Shown here in pieces: positions 11,713-20,193 of a DNA stretch of 64,000 nt (positions within the stretch are counted from its first letter, which is position 1; every line of letters starts with the position of its first letter). Below the pieces are notes generated by a model. That model did no database searches. It saw only the letters and a list, made by a program, of their open reading frames with translations, and was not told the DNA's origin. The translations under genes were made by a program, and so were the position numbers. This DNA comes from Microbacterium sediminis (GTDB lineage: Bacteria; Actinomycetota; Actinomycetes; Actinomycetales; Microbacteriaceae): assembly GCF_004564075.1 (NCBI RefSeq), contig NZ_CP038256.1, positions 620,001 to 684,000 on the forward strand, read 5' to 3'.

Positions 11713-13119
11713 TCAGGCGCCGAGGAACGGCACGTGGGGTCGCGTCAGGTCGAAGCGATCGATCGGCCACGCCGTCATCGCCCCCAGCCGGATGCTCTCG
11801 ATCGCGCCGTCCGCGCCGCGGGTGACGGTGACGGGCTCGCCGGCCTCCGCGAAGCTCGGCTCCTCCTCGAGGACGAGCCGGCCGTCGCGCGGGACCAGGC
11901 GGCTGGCGCCGCTGAACGGGTCGGGGGCCCGCAGGCTCAGCGCGTGCAGCGTGCCGCCCAGGTCGACGATGTCATACGCGCCCCAGGCGCCGGCGAAGCG
12001 GCCGGTGAAGCGCAGCTCGTCGGGCGTCTTCTCGCCCGCGTCCGCCGCGCGGGTGGCCAGCGTGATCAGCTGGAGCACACCCGCGGCGAGCGGGCCGGCG
12101 AGGCCGTCGAGGTCGTTGGTCAGCACCGTGACGACGAGCCCGTCGATCGGGTCGATCCAGGTGCGGGTGATGTGCCCGGGGTAGCCGCCCGAGTGCCCGA
12201 CCACCTCGCGGTCGGCGATCTTCGACAGGTCCAGGCCGAGCCCGTACCGCGCCTCGGGGCGGTCGCGCGGCGTGAAGCGCGATTCCTCGCGCTGCAGCAC
12301 GCGCTTGGACGCGTCGCTGAGCAGCGTCTCGTCGCCGAACACATGCGCGCCGCCGTAGCGGACGAGGTCGCGGGCGTTGGCGTACCAGCCCGTCGCCGAG
12401 GCCAGGGCGCGGGTGTCTACGTGGGGGATGACGGCCCGGGGCTGACCGGCCGCGAGGCGGGCCGTGTGCCCGGCGGCGTAGTCCGCCGCGCGCGCCGGGT
12501 CGTACTCGCTGCCCGTGTCGCTCAGGCCGAGCGGCTCGACGATGAGGCGGCGCGTGGCGGCGTCGTAGCTCTCGCCCGTGACGGCCTCGATGATGAGCCC
12601 GAGCAGCCCGTACCCGATGTTCGAGTACTTGAAGTGCTGGTTCGCCGCGAAGACGCGGCCCTCCTCGCGCAGGATGCGCAGCAGCTCCGCGCGATCCGGG
12701 AACGGAAAGGCGTGCTGCCAGAAGTCGCCGTCGGAGGAGTCGCGGATCGTGCCGGCCTGGTGGCCGAGCAGCTCCCGCACGGTGGCGGTGCCGATCGGCG
12801 TCCCGGCGAGCTCCGGCACGTGCGCGGCCGCGCGATCGTCGAGCCGCAGCTCGCCGCTTTCGACGAGCTGCATGATCGCCACGGCGGTGAACGTCTTGGA
12901 GTGCGAGGCGATGCGGAACAGATGATCGGTCGTGAGCGCCTCGCCGGTCTCGACGTTCGCCAGCCCCCACGCGTGCTCCCACACGAGCTCGCCGCGATAG
13001 CCGACGGCCACCTGCACGCCCGTGGCGCCGCGGCTGAGCGCCTGCCCCTCGATCCAGCGCACGATCGGCTCGCGCAGCGTGGTGAGCAGCTCGAGTCGGG
13101 AGGGGGGAGCGGAGGTCAT
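11713..13119 (-). CDS. Serine hydrolase of the beta-lactamase/D-aminopeptidase class
   Basis: A 468-residue protein of the penicillin-binding/class C beta-lactamase fold. The three active-site elements are visible: SHSK at 72-75 (Ser72, Lys75), YSN near residue 155, and HSG in VVGHSGGYPGH. A C-terminal beta domain of about 130 residues follows. There is no signal peptide, so it probably acts in the cytoplasm on imported substrates, for example peptides with D-amino acids. Its ATG overlaps the end of the upstream permease frame by four bases. True beta-lactamase activity is unlikely from the context. Confidence 0.82.
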   Translation of the reverse strand: MTSAPPSRLELLTTLREPIVRWIEGQALSRGATGVQVAVGYRGELVWEHAWGLANVETGEALTTDHLFRIASHSKTFTAVAIMQLVESGELRLDDRAAAHVPELAGTPIGTATVRELLGHQAGTIRDSSDGDFWQHAFPFPDRAELLRILREEGRVFAANQHFKYSNIGYGLLGLIIEAVTGESYDAATRRLIVEPLGLSDTGSEYDPARAADYAAGHTARLAAGQPRAVIPHVDTRALASATGWYANARDLVRYGGAHVFGDETLLSDASKRVLQREESRFTPRDRPEARYGLGLDLSKIADREVVGHSGGYPGHITRTWIDPIDGLVVTVLTNDLDGLAGPLAAGVLQLITLATRAADAGEKTPDELRFTGRFAGAWGAYDIVDLGGTLHALSLRAPDPFSGASRLVPRDGRLVLEEEPSFAEAGEPVTVTRGADGAIESIRLGAMTAWPIDRFDLTRPHVPFLGA

Positions 13120-14015
13120 GAGCGTCCTTTCGGATCGAGGGCGTCGCGCAGGATGTCGCCAGGGTGATGAGCGACACCACGGTGATGGTGAGGAAGAGGG
13201 CGGGGAAGAAGAGCATGTGGGGCGCGGTCTGGAAGAAGCTCTGGGCGCTGGCCAGCTGCAGGCCCCACGAGATGGAGGGCTGGACGAGGCCGACGCCGAG
13301 GTAGGTGAGGGTCGACTCGGCCACGATCACGGAGCCGACCATCGTCGTCGCGATCGCGAGCACCGGCCCCAGGTGTTGGGGAGCACGTGCGTGAGCACGA
13401 TCCGGCCGTGGGTGAGGCCCATGGCGGTCGCGGCCTGCACGAACTCGCTGTCGCGCACGGCACGGACCGAGCCGCGCACGATGCGCGCCATGGTCGGCCA
13501 CGAGAACAGGGCCAGCCGAGCAGAGAGCACGAGCGGCGAGCGGTCGGGCACGCTGTTGAGCACGACGATGGCCGCCAGCGGAACGGGAAGCCGAGGAACA
13601 CATCGGTCAGGCGCGCGAATGAGCGCGTCGGCCCAGCCGCCTGTAGTAAGCCCGCGATCGTGCCGAGCACGAGGGCGATCGTCAGGCACACGACCGTCGT
13701 CATGAGCCCGATGAACAGCGAGGTTCCCGTGCCGAACAGCACGCCGCCAGACGTCGCAGCCCTGCACGTCGGTGCCGAAAAGGATGGCTGCCGCCGGGCG
13801 GCCTGGCGGCCCGGCGGCGAGGTCGCAGGCGCGGGGATCGGGATGCCCGAACAGCGCGGCGATCGGACCGGGCGCGACCGAGACGAGCACGAGCAGCAGG
13901 AGCATCGTGACCGACGACCAGAACAGCGGGCGGCGGCGCAGGGCGGGCCAGACCCCGCGGCGGGTGGGCCGGGCGGCCGGCAGCTCCATGCCCTGGGCGC
14001 GACGAACTGAGTCAT
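13116..14015 (-). pseudogene. Oligopeptide ABC permease (DppC-like), broken by multiple frameshifts
   Basis: Pieces of one DppC-type inner-membrane permease lie in three frames in the right order: an N-terminal membrane helix and the FGTDVQGCDVW block, then GTSLFIGLMTTVVCLTIALV, then the EAA-type loop around VQAATAMGLTHGRIVLTHVLPN, then VIVAESTLTYLGVGL, then the end ALDPKGRS. Frame changes fall near 13995, 13748, 13580, 13369 and 13160. The last frame ends exactly at the ATGA overlap with the serine hydrolase, so this was the original reading frame. Either it is a recent pseudogene or the sequence has local indel errors. Confidence 0.8.
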
Positions 14016-14025
14016 GGGGTGCGCC

Positions 14026-14950
14026 TCACTCTCGGCGGATGCGCGGGTCGAGGAGCGAGGCGAGCACGTCGACGACCACGCTCGTGACGAGGAAGATCAG
14101 GATCAGCATCGTCGAGATGCCGACGATCGTCGGGCCCTCGTGCGTGCGGATCGCGTTGAACAGGAGCTGCCCGATGCCCGGCAGGTTGAAGATGCCCTCG
14201 ATCACCACGGTCCCGCCGAGCAGGTAGCCGAGGTCGATCGCGAGGAAGGTCAGCACGGGGCCGGCGGCGTTGCGCAGGACGTGGATGCCGACGATGTCGC
14301 GGCGGGGGCATGCCTTGGCCACGAGGGTGCGGACGAAGTCGCTGCGCATGGTGTCGATGACGTTGCCGCGCATGAGCCGCGACGCTGGCCAGCCCGAACA
14401 GCGCGATGATCAGCGACGGCAGCAGATAGGCCAGCGGCCACCCGGCGCCGGTCCCGGCGATCGGCAGCCAGCCGAGCCACAGCCCGAAGATCAGCTGCAG
14501 CGAGACGCCCAGCACGAACACCGGGATGCTCGTGGCGAGATCGTGCCGGCCAGCACCGTGCGGTCGAACAGCCGGCCCTGACGCAGGCCGGCGAACAGGC
14601 CGAGCGCGACGCCGATGACGACCTCCATCGCCCAGGCGGTCAGCGCGAGCGTGATCGTGGCCGGCCAGCGGACGCCCATGCGGTCGCCAACCGCGCGCCC
14701 GTCGAAGGTCGTGCCGAGGTCGCCGGAGCACGCCGCCGATGTAGTGGAGGTACTGCACGATGAGCGGCTCGTCGAGCAGGTACTGCTCGCGCAGCTGCGC
14801 CACGACGTTGTCGGGAAGCGGGCGGTTGGCGCCGCCGAGCGAGGCGATCGGATCGCCCGGCAGCGCGAATACGCAGGCGTAGATGATGAAGGTGACGCCG
14901 AAGAAGACGAGCACGAGCTCGGCGCCGCGGCGCAGGAGGTAGCGCGTCAT
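14026..14950 (-). pseudogene. Oligopeptide ABC permease (DppB-like), broken by multiple frameshifts
   Basis: The frame from ATG 14950 begins as a normal DppB permease (MTRYLLRRGAELVLVFFGVT, then LPGDPIASLGG), changes frame near 14728, again near 14540 and again near 14383, and finishes with the conserved EAA loop (MRGNVIDTMRSDFVRTL), GTVVIEGIFNLPGIGQLL and DPRIRRE. Together the fragments give a full-length permease of about 308 residues. The start overlaps the M14 peptidase stop by four bases, as in an intact operon. As written, no complete permease can be made. Confidence 0.8.
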
Positions 14951-16332
14951 GCCACGGGCTCCCGCCGCCGCGCCAGCGCGGTGTGCGAGGCGGCCAGCAC
15001 GGTGCCGAGTTGCACGCCCACGAGCTTCTCGATGGGGATGACCCGCAGCTCGCGCTGCGCCGCGCGCGCGGCCGCGTACCAGTCCTCGAGGTGGGGCTCG
15101 AGCTCGGCCAGCGCCTCGCGCACGGCGGGGGCGGCCGTGCCGGCGGTGACCTCGGCGCGCAGCGTGCGGGCGAGCATCGACCCGAACCGGAGCTGGAACA
15201 TGCGCACGTGGTCCTCGTTCGAGAACACCTCGGCCACCGTGGCCTCGCGCGCGCTGGAGTCGAGCGCGGCCCGCTGGCGCGCCTCGTCGCCGGAGCCGGC
15301 CAGGAACCGGGCGAACGCGATCGAGGCGCGGCGCAGCTGCGATTCGATCGTCAGGTGCGGCTCGGCGCGCTCCACCGCGCGCAGCAGGACGGCCCCGACC
15401 GCGTCCAGGGCGTCGGCCTTGCGGCGCAGCACCTCGGCGTAGTCGACGCCGCCCGGGCTCGTGTCGTCGGCGGCCGGGTGCGCCCAGTACGGCAGCTCGG
15501 CGACGAAGGCGCTCGCCCCGAGGACGCGCGCGTAGTCGCCCGTGCCGCCGGCGGTGACGTGCGGGGCGGGGTCGATGCCCTCGGCCCGCAGCACGTCGAT
15601 CATGTCGCTCGCCGTGAGCGCCCGGAACACCGCCTCGCCGAGCGGCTCGATCCCGGCGAACTCCGGCTCGCCCAGGTCGAGCGGCAGCCCCAGGTGCGCG
15701 GGGATCGCGTGCAGGGCGGGGATCGCCTCGGCGAGGTCGGGCGTGGCGTAGTAGTACACGCCGCCCAGCTCCGCGTTGTGCAGGCCGACGACGAGCGCCG
15801 GCCGCGTGGCGTCCATCAGCGACATGAGCGCGCGCGTCTCGGGGATGGGGGTGTCCCACACGATGCCGCCGTGGTCGAGCGGGAACGACCACTCCACCTG
15901 CTCGAGCGGCGCGGGGCGGTAGAACGCACGTCCGTACGAGACGCGGTCGCCCGGCTCGGCGAACCACCCCTCGTTGAGGCGGGTGCCGTCGGGATCGATG
16001 CACGGCACGATGTGCCAGCGGGCGCCGATCCCCGCCGCGGGGCCCCGCCCGTGGGCGAGGTCCCGCAGCAGCTCGAGCGCGGTGTGGAACCCGATCGGCT
16101 CGTTCGGGTGCACACCTCCGATGACCAGGATCGCGGGGCCCTCGCCGATCGCGTAGTCGACGATCTCCTCACCGAGGCGGCTGGTGCCGATCACGGTGCG
16201 GGCGATCGCCGCCGCGTGGTCGGCAGCGAGGCGATCGGCGGTGGCCCGGATCTCGTCGACGCCGGGGAACGCGTGCAGCGGGTCCAGGGCGTCGACGCGG
16301 TCGAGGATCTGCTCGAGCAGGGGATGGGTCAC
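14947..16332 (-). CDS. M14-family zinc peptidase (carboxypeptidase/amidase-like)
   Basis: A 461-residue protein with a zinc-carboxypeptidase core: HPNE at 75-78 supplies the first His and Glu ligands, the His in VVGLHNAELGG the third, and the Glu in FVAELPYW the likely catalytic base. Some M14 members cut gamma-D-Glu-diaminopimelate bonds in cell-wall peptides. A helical C-terminal region of about 150 residues follows the core. No signal peptide is seen, so it should act inside the cell on what the transporter brings in. It starts with GTG overlapping the binding-protein stop by four bases and ends overlapping the permease start. Confidence 0.82.
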   Translation of the reverse strand: MTHPLLEQILDRVDALDPLHAFPGVDEIRATADRLAADHAAAIARTVIGTSRLGEEIVDYAIGEGPAILVIGGVHPNEPIGFHTALELLRDLAHGRGPAAGIGARWHIVPCIDPDGTRLNEGWFAEPGDRVSYGRAFYRPAPLEQVEWSFPLDHGGIVWDTPIPETRALMSLMDATRPALVVGLHNAELGGVYYYATPDLAEAIPALHAIPAHLGLPLDLGEPEFAGIEPLGEAVFRALTASDMIDVLRAEGIDPAPHVTAGGTGDYARVLGASAFVAELPYWAHPAADDTSPGGVDYAEVLRRKADALDAVGAVLLRAVERAEPHLTIESQLRRASIAFARFLAGSGDEARQRAALDSSAREATVAEVFSNEDHVRMFQLRFGSMLARTLRAEVTAGTAAPAVREALAELEPHLEDWYAAARAAQRELRVIPIEKLVGVQLGTVLAASHTALARRREPVA

Positions 16333-17933
16333 TCGGAGATCACGACCTCGTGCAGGATCGGGCTGCCGGCTGCGGCGGGCATCTCGGCGACGCGCTGCGA
16401 CGTGACGTAGGGGTACGCCTCGCTGAACAGCGGCGGGACCGGGAAGTTGTCCTGGATGATCTCCTGCACCGCGGCGTAGGCGCTGCCGTCGGTCGACGGA
16501 TTGGCGTCGGCCTCCTGCAGCCCCGCGGCCACCTCGTCCGAGTACCAGGCGACGCAGTTGTCGCAGCCGCCGGTCTCGAGGTACAGCTCGCGCATCGTGG
16601 CCTGCTGGCTCGGGTAGAGCGCGCCCCAGCGCGAGAAGAACGCGCCGGAGATGTCGCCCGCGGTGCGGCGCTCCGCGAACTCCGCCCAGTCGGCCGTGGG
16701 CGTCGCGACCGCGTCGATGCCGAGGTTCTGGCGCAGGTTGTTCGCGATCGCGTTGTACAGCTCGTCGAGCCCCGAGCCGCCGGGGTAGACGATCTCCAGC
16801 GGGCCCTCGAAGCCGCCCGCCTCCTCGAGCAGCGCGGCGGCCGCCTCGGGGTCGTACTCGCAGAACTCGCCGCACAGACCCTCGGGCGTGCCCGCCTCGA
16901 CGACCGGCGTCCAGGCCGTCGCCGGTGTGTAGATGCCGGCGTAGAGCTGCTCGTTGATCGTCTCGCGATCGATCGCCATCGACAGCGCCTGACGCACGCG
17001 CACGTCCGAGAAGCGTTCCTCCCACAGCGAGAGGCCGAGGAAGGAGATGCCGGGGGCGTCGAACGCCATGAAGTGGTCGCCGAAGTCGGCCTCGGCCTGC
17101 GCCAGCCGGCTGGCCGGCACGAACACGATGTCGAGGTTGCCGGCCTGCACGTCGGTGTAGGCGGTGGCGGTGTCGACGTAGGGCACGAAGTCGATCTCGT
17201 CGACCGTGGGCTCCTCGCCGGCGAAGTCGTCGTACGCGGTGACGGTGACGGTCTCGGCCTCGACGTAGTCGGCCGCCATCTCGAACGGGCCGTTGCCGAT
17301 CGGGTGGGCGTTGTACGCGTCCATGTCGTCGAAGGCGCTCGCCGGCATGGGGAAGGTCGCGGTCTGGCCCTGGCTCAGCTGGATCGGGAACTGCGAGTCG
17401 GGGACCTTGAGCGTGACCTCGAACGTGAGGTCGTCGATCACCTTCAGGCCCGACATGGTCTCGGCCGTGGGCTCCGGCGCGTTCACCTCGTCGAAGCCCT
17501 GGATGCCGACGAGCTGGCCGGAGTTCTCGGCCGCGTTCGGGCCGTAGGCGACCCAGTTCCACGAGTCGACGTAGTCCTGGGCGGTCACGGGGGTGCCGTC
17601 GTGGAAGGTCCAGCCGTCGCGGAGCGTGATCGTCCAGGTCTGCTGATCGTCGCTCTCGACGGACTCCGCCTGGACGTAGTCGAGGGTGCCGTCGTCGTGG
17701 ATGAACGTGAGCGGCGACCACACCACGCCCGCGAACTCGAACGCGATGGTCTGGCGCCCGGGGATGAGGATGCCCGGGTCGGTGACGGCGATGCTGACGC
17801 TGGTGTCGCCGTCGGACGAGCCGGACGGCGAGGTGTCGTCGCCCCCGGCAGAGCAGCCGGCGAGGACGGTGATGCCGAGGGTCGCGAGCGCGGCGCCGGA
17901 GAGGAGGCTGCGTCGCAGGCGGGACGGGGTCAT
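16329..17933 (-). CDS. Peptide ABC transporter substrate-binding lipoprotein (family 5)
   Basis: Captures substrate outside the membrane for the DppBCDF-type importer. The 534-residue precursor has an Arg-rich N-terminus, a hydrophobic stretch and the lipobox VLAGC, so it is lipid-anchored after cleavage before the cysteine. Family-5 features are visible: TWTITLRDGWTFHDGTPVTAQDYV, GNGPFEM and VRQALSMAIDRE. The ATG at 17933 is chosen for the AAGGAG site five bases upstream and the signal peptide. It is the first gene of the operon running to 9572 and faces the divergent paiB gene. Confidence 0.93.
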   Translation of the reverse strand: MTPSRLRRSLLSGAALATLGITVLAGCSAGGDDTSPSGSSDGDTSVSIAVTDPGILIPGRQTIAFEFAGVVWSPLTFIHDDGTLDYVQAESVESDDQQTWTITLRDGWTFHDGTPVTAQDYVDSWNWVAYGPNAAENSGQLVGIQGFDEVNAPEPTAETMSGLKVIDDLTFEVTLKVPDSQFPIQLSQGQTATFPMPASAFDDMDAYNAHPIGNGPFEMAADYVEAETVTVTAYDDFAGEEPTVDEIDFVPYVDTATAYTDVQAGNLDIVFVPASRLAQAEADFGDHFMAFDAPGISFLGLSLWEERFSDVRVRQALSMAIDRETINEQLYAGIYTPATAWTPVVEAGTPEGLCGEFCEYDPEAAAALLEEAGGFEGPLEIVYPGGSGLDELYNAIANNLRQNLGIDAVATPTADWAEFAERRTAGDISGAFFSRWGALYPSQQATMRELYLETGGCDNCVAWYSDEVAAGLQEADANPSTDGSAYAAVQEIIQDNFPVPPLFSEAYPYVTSQRVAEMPAAAGSPILHEVVISE

Positions 17934-18013
17934 GTGATCTCCTTGGGAAGGGGGGAGGAGCGTTGCTCGAGGAAACCGCATCCGCCCACTCTCAGACAAG
18001 GGCTTAGACTCAG

Positions 18014-18037
18014 AAGTTTCACGAAGTAATGAAACTT
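18014..18037. promoter_or_regulatory. Palindromic operator candidate before the peptide operon
   Basis: An exact 8-bp inverted repeat, AAGTTTCA and TGAAACTT with an 8-base spacer, in a notably AT-rich part of the divergent space between the binding-protein gene and paiB. A related TTTCTGAAA lies just to the right. The size and symmetry suit a MarR/GbsR dimer; the regulator gene at 11182-11691 is the obvious partner. Confidence 0.55.
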
Positions 18038-18096
18038 TGATCTTTCTGAAACAATCCGCGCCGTCCCGCTGGGCGCGGCTCGGCTACCGTCGGACC

Positions 18097-18723
18097 ATGC
18101 GCGACAACCCCCAGTACGCTCTGACCGACGCGCACGAGGTCGCCGAGCTCGTGCGCGCCCACCCGTGGTGCCGGATCGTGAGTCACGTGCCGGGGAGCGG
18201 GCTCGTCGCCTCGCACTACCCGATGCTCGTCGACGAGGATGCCGATGGGCTGACGCTGCTCAGCCACGTGGGCCGGCCCGACGAGCGCCTGCACCGGCTC
18301 GGCACCGGGGAGCTGCTCGTCATCGCCGAGGGGCCCCACGGGTACATCTCTCCGAGCTGGTACGGCCTCTCGCCCGCCGTGCCCACCTGGAACTTCACCG
18401 CCGCCCACCTCACCGGCACGCCGGAGATCCTCGGCGACGACGAGAACCTCGAGGTGCTCGCCCGGCTCGTGGCGCACTTCGAGGGCGAGGTGCCGCAGCC
18501 GCAGCTGCTGACCGGTGCCAACGCGGAATACGCCGAGCGGATCGTCGCCGGCACCGTCGGCTTCCGCATGCGCGTCGATCGCATCGTCGCCAAGCGCAAG
18601 CTGAGCCAGGACAAGCCCGCGGCGGTGCGCGAGCGCATCATCCGCGCGCTGCGAGAGCCCGGCCCCTACGCCAACCCCGCGCTCGCCGACGACATGGCGG
18701 CGCACGCCGGCGAGACGGCATGA
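18097..18723 (+). CDS. FMN-binding negative transcriptional regulator family protein (PaiB-like)
   Basis: PaiB-type split-barrel flavin-binding protein (208 residues). Typical segments are the HPWCRIVSHVPGSGLVASHYP core, GPHGYISPSWY, PTWNFTAAHLTG and the C-terminal KRKLSQDKP. In Bacillus the family was linked to control of sporulation and degradative enzymes, but biochemical roles are poorly known. The ATG at 18097 follows TACCGT (18085-18090) by six bases, which suggests a leaderless mRNA. Its stop overlaps the start of the amidohydrolase gene by four bases, so the two are co-translated. Confidence 0.88.
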   Translation: MRDNPQYALTDAHEVAELVRAHPWCRIVSHVPGSGLVASHYPMLVDEDADGLTLLSHVGRPDERLHRLGTGELLVIAEGPHGYISPSWYGLSPAVPTWNFTAAHLTGTPEILGDDENLEVLARLVAHFEGEVPQPQLLTGANAEYAERIVAGTVGFRMRVDRIVAKRKLSQDKPAAVRERIIRALREPGPYANPALADDMAAHAGETA

Positions 18724-20180
18724 CCGGCGTCCTGCTCGCCGGCGCGCGGATCCCCGGCGCGGCCGACGCCGTCGACATCGCGATCGAGGGCGGCGCGATC
18801 ACCGCGATCGTGCCGGCCGGGCGTGGCAACGCGGCGGGTGAGCGGATCGACCTCGACGGGCGCTGGGTGACGCCGGGCCTGTGGGACGCCCACATCCACG
18901 CCGTGCAGTGGGTCACCGCCGAGCGGCGCGTCGACCTCTCCGCCGCCGGCAGCGCCGCCGAGACCCTGCGGATCGCGGCCACGGCGCTGGCCGACGCCGC
19001 CGCCGGGCGACCGGTCATCGGGTATGGCTTCCGCGATGCGCTCTGGGGCGATGTGCCCACCGCGGCGGAGATCGACCGCGTGGCCGGGGAGCGCGTCGTG
19101 ATCCTCATCAGCGGCGACCTGCACTGCGCGTGGATCAGTGCGGCCGCTGCGCGTGTGCTCGGGGTGGAGCGCGAGGCCGGCGGCTTCGTGCGCGAGGCCG
19201 CGTGGTTCGCCGTGCACGGCCGCCTCGATGAGCTCGATCCGCTCACGAGCGACGACTTCCGCCGCGCGACCGAGGCGGCCGCCCGCCGCGGCGTGGTGGG
19301 CGTGGTGGACTTCGAGAACGACGACAACCTGGCGCAGTGGCCCGCGCGCGTCGCCGCGGGGGTGACGAGCCTGCGCGTCAGCGCCGGCGTGTGGCCCGAT
19401 CGCGTTGAGGCCGCGATCGCCGCGGGGCTGCGCACGGGCGACGCGCTGGAGCCGTCGGGCCTCGTGCGCATGGGGCCGCTGAAGATCGTCGTCGACGGCT
19501 CCCTGAACACGCGCACCGCCTGGTGCTGGGATCCGTACCCGGGGTTCGCGCCGGGTGCCCGCGGCGCGTGCGGTGAGGTGACGGTGCCGCCCGAGCGGCT
19601 CGTCGAGCTGCTGCGCCGCGCCAAGGAGGCCGGCATCGGCGCCGCCGTGCACGCGATCGGCGATCGGGCGAACACCGTCGTGCTCGACGCGTACGAGCGG
19701 GTCGGCATGACGGGCACGATCGAGCATGCCCAGCTCGTGCGCGACGAGGAGTTCGCCCGGTTCGCGGCCCTGGGTCTCATCGCGAGCGTGCAGCCCGAGC
19801 ACGCGATGGACGATCGGGACGTCGCCGACCGGCACTGGGCCGGGCGCACGGGGCGCGCGTTCGCGTTCGGCTCGCTGCTGCGGGCCGGCGCCGAGCTGCG
19901 GCTCGGATCGGACGCGCCGGTCGCCCCGCTCGACCCGTGGCAGGCCATCGCCTCGGCCGTCGGGCGCGAGCGCGACGGACGCGAGGCGTGGCACCCGGAG
20001 CAGCGGATCCCCGTGGCCGACGCGCTGCGGGCGAGCATGCGGTCCGAGATCGCGGTGGGCGCGCCCGCCGACATCGCGGTCGTCGAGGCCGATCCGCTCA
20101 CGGCGCCGCTCGACGTGCTGCGCGCCATGCCGGTCGCCGCGACGTTCCTCGCCGGCCGCGCCACGCACCGCGCACTCTGA
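18720..20180 (+). CDS. Amidohydrolase family protein (YtcJ-like)
   Basis: Metal-dependent hydrolase of the amidohydrolase superfamily, 486 residues. The N-terminal beta domain leads into the metal motif DAHIH (WVTPGLWDAHIHAVQW); further landmarks are DGSLNTRTAWC, AVHAIGDRAN, IEHAQLV and the late LGSDAPVAPLDPW Asp. This is the YtcJ/N-substituted formamide deformylase-like branch, whose substrates are mostly unknown. It overlaps paiB by four bases and ends 13 bases before the convergent histidine kinase gene. Confidence 0.87.
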   Translation: MTGVLLAGARIPGAADAVDIAIEGGAITAIVPAGRGNAAGERIDLDGRWVTPGLWDAHIHAVQWVTAERRVDLSAAGSAAETLRIAATALADAAAGRPVIGYGFRDALWGDVPTAAEIDRVAGERVVILISGDLHCAWISAAAARVLGVEREAGGFVREAAWFAVHGRLDELDPLTSDDFRRATEAAARRGVVGVVDFENDDNLAQWPARVAAGVTSLRVSAGVWPDRVEAAIAAGLRTGDALEPSGLVRMGPLKIVVDGSLNTRTAWCWDPYPGFAPGARGACGEVTVPPERLVELLRRAKEAGIGAAVHAIGDRANTVVLDAYERVGMTGTIEHAQLVRDEEFARFAALGLIASVQPEHAMDDRDVADRHWAGRTGRAFAFGSLLRAGAELRLGSDAPVAPLDPWQAIASAVGRERDGREAWHPEQRIPVADALRASMRSEIAVGAPADIAVVEADPLTAPLDVLRAMPVAATFLAGRATHRAL

Positions 20181-20193
20181 GCCGGCCGCGCCC

